Source of the DNA: G963663365 sp963663365 | GTDB lineage: Bacteria; Hinthialibacterota; Hinthialibacteria; Hinthialibacterales; G963663365 | Direction: 5' to 3' | Assembly: GCA_963663365.2 (NCBI GenBank) | Contig: CAXXIH010000003.1 | Coordinates: 788,462-852,461 of the forward strand | Length of the DNA: 64,000 nt | Notes under the pieces: model-generated | Database searches by the model: none | What the model was told of the DNA's origin: nothing | What the model saw: the letters and a program-made list of their open reading frames with translations, nothing else | Shown: positions 54,564 to 62,619 of the stretch, in pieces | How positions within the stretch are numbered: the stretch's first letter is position 1 | Layout: every line of letters begins with the position of its first letter | Made by a program: the position numbers and the translations under genes

Positions 54564-56015
54564 ATGGCGAAAGAAAAGATCACACCCCGCTCAGACGATT
54601 TTTCACAGTGGTATATCGATGTTGTGCTTCAGTCGCAGTTGGCCGATTACGCGCCGGTTCGCGGTTGTATGGTTATCCGGCCTTTGGGCTATGCCCTGTG
54701 GGAAAACATGCAGCGGGCTTTGGACAGTATGTTCAAAGAGACCGGGCATCAGAACGCTTATTTCCCGTTGATGATCCCCGAGAGTTTCTTGAAGAAAGAA
54801 GCCGAGCATGTGGAGGGCTTCGCCCCCGAATGCGCCGTGGTGACCCATGGCGGCGGCAAGGAACTCGATGAGCCGCTGGTATTACGGCCTACATCTGAAA
54901 CCGTCATTTGGGATATGTACCGGCGTTGGATCGAGTCTCACCGGGACCTGCCCATCCTGATCAACCAATGGGCGAATGTCGTTCGCTGGGAGATGCGCAC
55001 ACGCCTGTTCTTAAGAACCACCGAATTCTTATGGCAGGAGGGCCACACGGCCCACGCCACCGAGCCCGAAGCACGTGAAGAAACCATGCGTATGCTCGAG
55101 GTCTACCGGACCTTCGCCGAAGAGTGGATGGCGATGCCGGTAACCCCCGGACGTAAAACCGAAAACGAGAAGTTTGCCGGCGCGCTGGAGACCTATTCGA
55201 TTGAAGCCATGATGCAGGACGGCCGCGCTTTGCAGGCCGGAACGAGCCATCACTTGGGCCAGAACTTCGCCAAAGCCTTCGATGTCACATTTCAGGATGA
55301 TTCCGGTAAACGCGATTACGTGTGGGCCACCAGTTGGGGTGTTTCAACCCGGCTCATCGGCGGTTTGATTATGACTCATAGTGACGATGACGGTTTGATT
55401 GTTCCGCCCAAACTCGCGCCTACGCATTTGGTAATGGTTCCGATCTGGCGTAGCGACGAACAAAAAAGCACCGTGTTGGAAGCCGCCAACCGTATTTTAG
55501 ACGATTGGAAATTGAAGAATCCTACATGCCGCTTCCATCTCGATGACCGCGATCAATTCAAGCCCGGATTCAAATACAACGAGTGGGAAGTGAAAGGCGC
55601 ATGTATGCGCGCCGAACTCGGCCCTAAAGATATCGAAAACCAACAGACTGTTTTGGTGCGGCGCGACAAACGCGAAAAGAGCGACAAAATGTTCGTGCCT
55701 CTCAGCGAAGCGCCAACACGTATCGGGGCGGAACTGGATGCCATGCAGCATGATCTATTTGCTGCCGCCAAGGCCCGTCAGGAAGAACGGACCACCGTGG
55801 TCGATGACTATGAAGAGTTTAAAACCCTGCTGGAAGAAAAAGGCGGATTCTTTATGGTTCATTGGGACGGCGACGGCGAAACCGAAAAACGGATGCAAGA
55901 AGAGACCAAAGCCACCATCCGCTGCATCCCGCTCGGACGTACGCCGGAAAAGGGCAAGTGCATGATTACCGGCAAAGAATCCAAAGGCCGCGTCATCGCC
56001 GCCAAAGCATATTAA
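54564..56015 (+). CDS. proS: Prolyl-tRNA synthetase, archaeal/eukaryotic type
   Basis: Charges tRNA-Pro. 483 residues, the short form without the bacterial editing insertion. The N-terminal core includes MVIRPLGYALWENMQRALD, class II motif 2 in NVVRWEMRTRLFLRTTEFLW and motif 3 near SWGVSTRLIGGLIMTHSDDD. The anticodon-binding domain and the C-terminal zinc-type tail, ending AAKAY, are typical of the archaeal type. ATG at 54564 follows GGAGG by five bases; an upstream frame to 54399 does not look coding. It is followed by a strong terminator. Confidence 0.95.
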   Translation: MAKEKITPRSDDFSQWYIDVVLQSQLADYAPVRGCMVIRPLGYALWENMQRALDSMFKETGHQNAYFPLMIPESFLKKEAEHVEGFAPECAVVTHGGGKELDEPLVLRPTSETVIWDMYRRWIESHRDLPILINQWANVVRWEMRTRLFLRTTEFLWQEGHTAHATEPEAREETMRMLEVYRTFAEEWMAMPVTPGRKTENEKFAGALETYSIEAMMQDGRALQAGTSHHLGQNFAKAFDVTFQDDSGKRDYVWATSWGVSTRLIGGLIMTHSDDDGLIVPPKLAPTHLVMVPIWRSDEQKSTVLEAANRILDDWKLKNPTCRFHLDDRDQFKPGFKYNEWEVKGACMRAELGPKDIENQQTVLVRRDKREKSDKMFVPLSEAPTRIGAELDAMQHDLFAAAKARQEERTTVVDDYEEFKTLLEEKGGFFMVHWDGDGETEKRMQEETKATIRCIPLGRTPEKGKCMITGKESKGRVIAAKAY

Positions 56016-56042
56016 GCAGCGCTTTTTATCTTAGAGAACCGT

Positions 56043-56084
56043 AATCCCGGGTGTAGCAATTATCACCCGGGATTATTTACTTTT
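56043..56084 (+). terminator. proS terminator
   Basis: AATCCCGGGTG (56043-56053) and CACCCGGGATT (56064-56074) form a perfect 11-bp stem with a ten-base loop, followed by ATTTACTTTT. It may also serve the leftward gene on the other side. Confidence 0.8.
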
Positions 56085-56141
56085 GCGCCTTCGGGATTTT
56101 TAAACAAAATTCCGGATTCGAGCAAATAGAGTGATCGGCTG

Positions 56142-56912
56142 CTAAAATCTTGGCTGTAAACCGGGCTTACAATTCGGTATTAGCACAGGCCGAGTATACT
56201 TCCTGACCGTAGAGAAATAAATTAATCGTCCATCCGACCATACGTAAATCCAATGCCACCAAGTTCTCTGTTCCCACCATTTCCTCTCTGGATCCATATT
56301 TTTATCCTCACAATACACCTTTCCAAAATGCAAGGTTTCGCTTCCATCAAGTTCTACTGTCTTTAATTCTGTTTTGATGTTTGCGATTCGTTCTTCAGGC
56401 AGATTCAGATATTCCTTTGCGCACGTTATCATATATTCGGAGATTGAACTTTGAGAATCTTTTTCTGCCATGGGATCGATCAAAATGCTTATGCCGTAAC
56501 CATCCTCGGAAATTTGAATCCGTTGGCCCTTTATTTCGTACCGGACAATAAAAATTTCTGCCTGCTGTGGTGTCAAGGATGGCGTTATCCTCCGAAAAGC
56601 AACAAAATGATCTTCTAAATCTTCCGGAATCCATCCGCTTTTCAAGATTACCCGCATATAATTTGCCGAATCTTGAATCACATCGGGTAGAATTGAATCA
56701 AGCGGCTGTTTTTCTTCCAGTTCCTCGGCGTTAGGCCAGATGGCAAGGCGATATTCAACGTCCAATTTCTGCAGTTTTGCTTCAATCTCTTTGCTGAATA
56801 GTTGCCCTTGCGTTTCAGGCAAAGGTTGAAACGGTTCCGATTGTAGCCGGGAATTAATGCCACAGAAAAACACAATGAATAGAACAAAAGAAAGAAGTCT
56901 TTTAAAGTACAT
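56142..56912 (-). CDS. Uncharacterised exported protein
   Basis: 256 residues with a signal peptide (LLSFVLFIVFFCGINSRLQ). The mature part is alpha/beta with many acidic residues and several Trp near the C-terminus (ERKWWEQRTWWHWIYVWSDG). No family recognised. It follows the tetratricopeptide-like gene by 24 bp and is probably co-transcribed. Confidence 0.7.
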   Translation of the reverse strand: MYFKRLLSFVLFIVFFCGINSRLQSEPFQPLPETQGQLFSKEIEAKLQKLDVEYRLAIWPNAEELEEKQPLDSILPDVIQDSANYMRVILKSGWIPEDLEDHFVAFRRITPSLTPQQAEIFIVRYEIKGQRIQISEDGYGISILIDPMAEKDSQSSISEYMITCAKEYLNLPEERIANIKTELKTVELDGSETLHFGKVYCEDKNMDPERKWWEQRTWWHWIYVWSDGRLIYFSTVRKYTRPVLIPNCKPGLQPRF

Positions 56913-56936
56913 GTTATGATCCGCTCGCCTTTAAAA

Positions 56937-58394
56937 TCATTGAACTTCTTCTAAAGCCTCGAGTGCCTTATTTCGAGTGCGAAGCGTAAGTTTCAGACAC
57001 CGGGCAAGCGATCCTTGCGGAGAAGGACCAAGTTGTTCAAGTATCTCATCTGTCAGCTTGATACATTTTTGATACTCTCCACTTCTAAGCGCGAGAGCGG
57101 CCAAACACCGTTTTGCGTGCGGGGTGACTCCATCGTAGGGAGCACGTTCGAGAATATCGATGAGTATCTTTTCGGCCCCGTCGAAGTCGCCTTCTTTTTC
57201 CGCGATGTGTTTTGCGTAATTCATCGCGGCATTAGCTCCCGATAGCGTTTGCGGGTAATATTCATCCATCAGCAACTTACCGAAACGAAGCGCTTCTTCC
57301 TGTTCATAGCACCAGGCCAGACTTTTCCGGTGCTGCTCGATGATGCTTGCAGCCAGATGCTCGGTACGTTGGCTTCTCGCTTCTTTGGTCGCCATCCAAT
57401 CGCTGTTTACGAGAACCTGCGTAATCTCGGCTATTTTCCGAATGTCGCTCGGCTCCTCATCCATCCCATATGCCAAATTTCGTGTCCGGAACAGAACCAA
57501 GTCCGGGTCGTTTTCATTTCGTTTCATATATTCACGATAGGCATCCCTGGCGGCCTCGAAATCATCTCCTTGAAAAAGGAGGATCGCCGCGCGGTATAAG
57601 GGAATATCTTTGTATTCGTCGTGAGAGGATACCGGAGCGCTTGGGGAGGATAAAATACTTTCTACTTCTACAAGATCATTCAGGGCCTCCTTATAGAGTT
57701 CATCTCCCGCCAGGCAGAATGCTTTTGCAATTCGGATTGCCAAAGGTCTTCGCTTGGATTCCTCCAATTGAGGGAGGATGTCCTGCACCGCCGAACGATC
57801 CGGATTATTAATCCGCATGGCGTGCAGGTGGCATAAGACATCCAGCAAGTCGCTATCCAATTTATGGAACCGCCGGACTTCATCGCTGTACTCATCTGTC
57901 GTTTGACGGTAGTACTCTTCAACAGCCATGATCCCGTATTGACCGTTTTCCTCAAACGACTCAAAAAATTCGCGGTACGTATTCTCACTCCATTGTTCAA
58001 GAACCGCTGACCGAAAGATGGAAAGCGCGATCTCCGTTTGCCCCAACCGCACCAAGATACGCGCCCTTGCCATATTGCCTGAACGAAACGCTTTTGAGTC
58101 AGAACCGCCATTTCTAACCAGCGTCTCGAGATAGGAGAGCGCTTCTTCCGCGCGTTCGGGAGTTTTTGCGAAACGGGCTAAATCCCGGGCCGCTTCGCTG
58201 ACAATCGCATCGTCATCCGAATTCTGAATCGTTTCTTGTGCGCGTTGGATTCGCTCTTGGACGGGTAGTTTTTTACTGGCTTTAATAAACGCGTCTATCC
58301 GTTCCGCATCTGTTGCATCATTAGATGACGCCGCCAAACAAAATATCGACACCATCGCCAAACATACCGCACTCATTAAACATAGCCGCTTCAT
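56937..58394 (-). CDS. Exported TPR-like helical repeat protein
   Basis: About 485 residues. A signal peptide (cleavage near FCLAASSND) is followed by a helical-repeat protein with TPR-like units (AEEALSYLETLVRNG; ARILVRLGQTEIALSIFRSA; ALRSGEYQKCIKLTDEILEQ). Probably periplasmic. ATG at 58394 follows GGAGG by five bases; a GTG at 58406 overlaps that ribosome site. Partner unknown. Confidence 0.72.
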   Translation of the reverse strand: MKRLCLMSAVCLAMVSIFCLAASSNDATDAERIDAFIKASKKLPVQERIQRAQETIQNSDDDAIVSEAARDLARFAKTPERAEEALSYLETLVRNGGSDSKAFRSGNMARARILVRLGQTEIALSIFRSAVLEQWSENTYREFFESFEENGQYGIMAVEEYYRQTTDEYSDEVRRFHKLDSDLLDVLCHLHAMRINNPDRSAVQDILPQLEESKRRPLAIRIAKAFCLAGDELYKEALNDLVEVESILSSPSAPVSSHDEYKDIPLYRAAILLFQGDDFEAARDAYREYMKRNENDPDLVLFRTRNLAYGMDEEPSDIRKIAEITQVLVNSDWMATKEARSQRTEHLAASIIEQHRKSLAWCYEQEEALRFGKLLMDEYYPQTLSGANAAMNYAKHIAEKEGDFDGAEKILIDILERAPYDGVTPHAKRCLAALALRSGEYQKCIKLTDEILEQLGPSPQGSLARCLKLTLRTRNKALEALEEVQ

Positions 58395-58496
58395 CGCAAC
58401 CTCCACTAATTTAACAACCCAATTGCCAAATTCATTATTGTCCCAACGTTTGTCGAGACACTTTCGTGATGAGGACAGAAAATTCCACCCCTTTGT

Positions 58497-58526
58497 GGTG
58501 TGGGATCGCTTCCGATACCCACATCA
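58497..58526. repeat. REP-like hairpin, copy 1
   Basis: A 30-bp element containing TGTGGGATCG-CTTC-CGATACCCACA, an almost perfect hairpin with one bulged A. The same 30 bp occurs at 62100-62129 with one mismatch. It lies between two exported-protein genes. Confidence 0.6.
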
Positions 58527-58543
58527 CCCCTATCTTCCAATCA

Positions 58544-59683
58544 TTATCTCCCCATTTCTTCCCACTCCTTAACTCCGGCGGATTGGGTGATGTGGCTCAC
58601 GTCCCAGAGTTGGAGTTGCCCAGCCTCCTTGATTTTTCTCGTCATTATCTTTGTCCCATCAGGAGACCAGACAGAATCCAAATATTGATCATCCGTGACC
58701 AGCACTGCTGCAATACTCATGGTCTTCATATCCCATAATGCAATCCCCTGCGATTCAAATGACAATGGAGTGCCGAAAAGAAAGAATCTGCCATCTGGCG
58801 AGAAAGCAATCGGCGCGTAAATTCCAGAATTCCAGGTATCAATCACATTCATTGAAAGAATGTCGTAAAGAGTCACTACTGAGCCGGTTTCTCTGGTGGC
58901 TAATACATTTTCAGTCGGTGAGAAAGCAGCATCGAAGCCAGCGCTACTCCATTTCTTGACAACATGCCAATCTTCTGTCGAAAGCAATACATATACATTT
59001 GAAGATAGTGCAGGATACATCGGTTCAGTATAAATATGTAAATGAGTATAAATCATACGAGTAGCTTCATATGAGAATTCCATTTCACTGACATAATGCC
59101 CAACATTCGCGTTGGCGAATGGCCCCGGCATACGGACAGTTCGTTGCAGTTCGCCGGTGTTTGTACTCCAAAACCTGAGACTGGCCGCATCAACCTCTTC
59201 CCCATCGAAAAGTTCGCCCCCGCCAGTCACAACCGATTGTCCACCCGGTGTAAAGGCTGCGCATTTGAGTTCTCCAGGCCCATGATCGAACTCAGAAATC
59301 CGCGTCCATGTGTCTGAATTGTAAAGAAGTGCCTTGCCATAGTTGGATGAATAGATATCAGTAAATAGAACGGTATTTCTCGCAAATGGATTCCACATAA
59401 TGCTATCAATAGTATCAGCGCCGGGCAGTGTGCTATCCCGAAAATCTGCTAGTCGAATAATTTCTTCACCGGACAACAAATCCCATATATATATTCTTGG
59501 CGTTAACTCATTAGGCAAAGAACTAAACATGATTTTCTCGCCATCGGCCGTGAAGGCCAGCGAAATTATCAGTTCGCTATCCGTATCATATTCCTGAACC
59601 GGTGCATCGATAATCTCAACTGCATAAATGCAATTGACACAAAGCAAAAGAGAAATTAAAAAAAATATAAATTTGACGAACAT
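58544..59683 (-). CDS. Exported WD40-like beta-propeller protein
   Basis: 379 residues. A signal peptide (FFLISLLLCVNCIYA) is followed by repeated beta-propeller blades with WD40-like ends (IYIWDLLSGEEIIRL; LRFWSTNTGELQRTV; IALWDMKTMSIAAVL; LQLWDVSHITQ) and AFSPDGRFFLFG-type strands. Probably a protein-interaction scaffold outside the inner membrane. GGAG lies seven bases before the ATG. It is immediately downstream of the frameshifted propeller gene and a 16-bp hairpin. Confidence 0.8.
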   Translation of the reverse strand: MFVKFIFFLISLLLCVNCIYAVEIIDAPVQEYDTDSELIISLAFTADGEKIMFSSLPNELTPRIYIWDLLSGEEIIRLADFRDSTLPGADTIDSIMWNPFARNTVLFTDIYSSNYGKALLYNSDTWTRISEFDHGPGELKCAAFTPGGQSVVTGGGELFDGEEVDAASLRFWSTNTGELQRTVRMPGPFANANVGHYVSEMEFSYEATRMIYTHLHIYTEPMYPALSSNVYVLLSTEDWHVVKKWSSAGFDAAFSPTENVLATRETGSVVTLYDILSMNVIDTWNSGIYAPIAFSPDGRFFLFGTPLSFESQGIALWDMKTMSIAAVLVTDDQYLDSVWSPDGTKIMTRKIKEAGQLQLWDVSHITQSAGVKEWEEMGR

Positions 59684-59716
59684 ATTATTTCTCCATTTAC
59701 TATCTTATCCAGAATG

Positions 59717-59755
59717 CTTCCTCTGGCCCGGGCCAAAGCCCCGGGCCAGAGGAAG
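59717..59755. repeat. 16-bp perfect-stem hairpin
   Basis: CTTCCTCTGGCCCGGG (59717-59732) pairs perfectly with CCCGGGCCAGAGGAAG (59740-59755), loop CCAAAGC. It lies just downstream of the broken gene. There is no T tract, so a rho-independent terminator is only possible, not certain. Confidence 0.65.
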
Positions 59756-59763
59756 TGTCAGCA

Positions 59764-61926
59764 TCATAGGTCTACTAATATTTGCCAACGATGCAGATTA
59801 TTTTTATGAGTGTAATTAGGGTCGTCAGTCGCTTTTAAATAATAAAGATGACAATTTTCATCGAATTCTTTATCTGTATCGAGAACAAAGACACAATAGA
59901 AGTATTTATAATAATATGTGCCGCTTTGCCAATGAAAGATGGTTAAGCCTTGGTCCCAGTGAATGAGATCGTCAGATGTGAAGATAACGTTGCCCGATAT
60001 TCCGGAACCGTCATTACCTTCGGCGATCATCATCCACTTATTCATCTTATCGTGCCAACCAACTCTAGGCCCTGTCATATTCATGACGGGCTCAGAGGGT
60101 ATGCTACGAATACCGTCGCCGGGTTGCACTGAGCCGGTTCCACCATTGAAACCCGGCGTTGTGAAAATCTCCGTCGTACCTGTTGTAGATCAGCCAAGGA
60201 TTGTCCTCCATATTCATATTGATTTAAGGGCACATCGAGGGCAGTCGCTGTTGCCCTGGCAATCCCAACTCCATATGCGACATTTCTTGCCGCTGATGGC
60301 GTTGCCGAGGCTGGGAAATAGTCTATTGCTTCCTGAAAGCCTCTTCCCTGGAAAATTCCGTTATCCGGTGGCGCCCAATAGGTATAGAAACAGTAATAAT
60401 ACGATCCGCTCTTTATGATTTGAGGTGTGGAGCAGCCGCCATTATGGGGATTATTGTTCAATGGCCAAGTTCCATCGCCGCCATCTTCCTCTTCCACCCA
60501 CGACCAACGCTGAGCTTCGGTATAGTCGGGTTGTGATGATGGCGCTGCCCCCAACCGCCGCGCCCGGGACACTTGAAAAATTGGGAACGGTATGAATCGC
60601 CATCGTGTGTTAGCCGCGGTAAAGTAATACGCATCGTCCGAGATTATCCTGGTCAAAGTTGGAGCGTGCGTAACCGACGCGAAAACATGCTAGCATCCTT
60701 CCACTGGTTATTGAAACATTTGTCCTCACAATGGAGCACAGCGTGCAAAAAAGTCCCGTAAACGCATGATGCTTTAATGACACCCGAAATTCCGGAATAG
60801 AGATTATCAAGTTCATAAGTGAGTTCGCCTATGGGATAGAGGAACCTTCCAAGGATATTGGGGCGGATTCACGCCATACGCCGGATCACCGTATTGGTCT
60901 TCGTAAACCAACCGTCCATTGAATATTGGGCTACAGATGTATAGTGAAAATTATTTAGGCCATTCAGATCAATGGCATAGGCGGATTTTGCGCCACCATT
61001 CATATATAGCGATATAGCGGTCATTAAAATTCTCAACCGTAAAACATTCGCCATTAAAATTAGGTAAGCCCGGAAAATCAAAATACTCTTCGGAACCGAT
61101 GAACTCAGTTGTATAGTTGATTTTGGATGAAGCGACAGCGGGAACTCCACCGGGACTATTCTCAAAGTCAATCTGGTCCCGATAAGCACCTTAAAATCGG
61201 CATGGACCAGACGGGCTTTATACCACCGCGCTTCATACGCCTGGCCGGCTTTGGCATCGAAGCGCATTTCTAATATCAAACGCACATTCATGCCGGCATA
61301 TCAGAAAGATCCTGGATCATCGAGCCGGACTGCACCCGCTCGTAACCGGCCATGTGAATATCGGACAAACCGCCATAACGCGGATCGAATTTCTCTCGCG
61401 GGCGATATTCACCCATGGTCTTCCATGCGCCGCCACTAGACCCCTGACGCTGTACCAAGATCGCCACCTGGGCCGCCTTTTCGGCACCGGCCCTCGCCTG
61501 TCGACGATTCCCAGGAGAGCTCCATCTGGATATGTTTGGCTTTGGGCATTTGCCCTTCCCAAACCGCACGCGTCCCGCGTTCGTCATTCTTCTCTGCGGC
61601 TGAGACTTCAATGGCAACCACAGATACTTCCGCGTCTTCATCAAAATACGTCTCGGTTCCCGGCGCTCTGCGAAACGCCCCACGTTTTTTGCCCTTAACC
61701 GCGCTGGATGTTGTCAGCCCTTTTGCACCCAAGGCCAACGGTCCATCCTGCAAATTCGTCCAGGCAAAGTTATCCGCATCCCGGACCAGTTCGAAATCTT
61801 CCACAATCTCGGCTCCAGCCGTGCCTGCAAACCAAAGACCTGCAAACAAGATCGCGATAATTAGGGAGTGAGTTTCACCCCCCCCATTCTGATTTTATTG
61901 ATCGGAATTGTAATATTTGCAAACAT
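59764..61926 (-). pseudogene. Frameshifted gene for a secreted glycosidase-like beta-propeller
   Basis: Successive minus-strand frames join into one coherent protein only if many frameshifts are allowed. It starts at ATG 61926 with GGGGGA upstream. A G8 run (61885-61878) breaks the frame before the signal peptide (SLIIAILFAGLWFAGTAGAE). Further shifts occur near 61510, 61290, 61185, 61005, 60905, 60845, 60650 and 60180. Between them the reading is clearly coding: AYRDQIDFENSPGGVPAV; FNGRLVYEDQYGDPAYGV; GELTYELDNLYSGISG; TTEIFTTPGFNGGTGS. The C-terminal half (YYYCFYTYWAPPDNG; FTSDDLIHWDQGL; YYYKYFYCVFVLD) resembles family 43-type five-bladed propellers. It is a decayed gene or an error-rich assembly segment; no function should be assumed. 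Confidence 0.7.
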
Positions 61927-62099
61927 AATTTCCCCCTTAACTACGTGAGGTCCTTCTGTGATGGGGACAGGCTACGCCAACCCTTCGGCCATACTTGCTT
62001 AGGACAAAGTTGAGTCCGCCTCCGGTAATGCTCCAAAGACTATTATTACGATCAGTGGCTCAAAGACACCTAGCGTACCCGGGACATGCTAGGCTGTGC

Positions 62100-62129
62100 G
62101 GTGTGGGATCGCTTCCGATACCCGCATCA
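62100..62129. repeat. REP-like hairpin, copy 2
   Basis: Matches 58497-58526 over 30 bp with one A/G difference outside the hairpin loop. Both copies are in the same orientation and flank the WD40-like and frameshifted genes. Confidence 0.6.
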
Positions 62130-62348
62130 GCAACCATTGCAATTACTATCACAGCGGATTGGCAGTGTCAATCACAATTTCAATATTTTTTAGGAATGGA
62201 TTGTGATGAAAATGAGAAATGATTTTTCTTGCAAGTCAAAATAGATGGATTGGCCTTCGTTACAATTGTTGCGAATACGATATTCAGCGTTTCTACTTGG
62301 CTAACTATATATTCTTGAGCAGATTAGATACATAATTATAAATACAAC

Positions 62349-62379
62349 GAAGGGCGGTGTTGTGGGGACACCGCCCTTC
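62349..62379 (-). terminator. Hairpin downstream of the alpha-2-macroglobulin gene
   Basis: GAAGGGCGGTGT (62349-62360) and ACACCGCCCTTC (62368-62379) form a perfect 12-bp stem. On the minus strand it is followed by GTTGTATTTAT, only moderately T-rich. It lies about 60 bp after the restored stop of the macroglobulin frame. Confidence 0.6.
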
Positions 62380-62436
62380 CAGCGAAATGAGGATGGGGAC
62401 AGAGATGTGGTAGACGTCTTCAAACCTCAACCATGT

Positions 62437-62619
62437 TTACTCCCCGACCACAATCTCACCACCATCAACCTCCACACGTTGATCGGGCTCGTAGTATGCA
62501 TAAGCCTGGCTGGTTCCGACCGACGCACGAACAGGGAACAAAGCCTTAACCTGGAAACTGAATTCCACGGGTTCATTCGGATAGAGTTCGTTAATGTAAA
62601 AGATGATCTTTCGTCCGGG
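62437..62619 (-). pseudogene. Displaced C-terminus of the alpha-2-macroglobulin
   Basis: In another minus-strand frame the sequence reads PGRKIIFYINELYPNEPVEF and on to AYAYYEPDQRVEVDGGEIVV, stopping at TAA 62437. This is the expected end of the receptor-binding-type domain (GRKxIFY...AYxYYxPD). A one-base change near 62620 would join it to the upstream frame. Confidence 0.75.

Larger units (their letters stand above)
61927..62436. other. Gene-free stretch with repeats
   Basis: About 510 bp without a credible gene. It holds an imperfect hairpin CCTAGC/GCTAGG (62069-62093), the second REP-like copy (62100-62129), an inverted repeat ATCACAAT/ATTGTGAT (62171-62207) and a terminator hairpin (62349-62379). 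The ribosome site of the broken gene is at its left end. Confidence 0.5.

Noticed and set aside
62349..62379. Single CRISPR-like repeat
   Set aside because: It is one palindromic hairpin with no repeated spacing; it fits a terminator. No CRISPR array was seen anywhere in the window.
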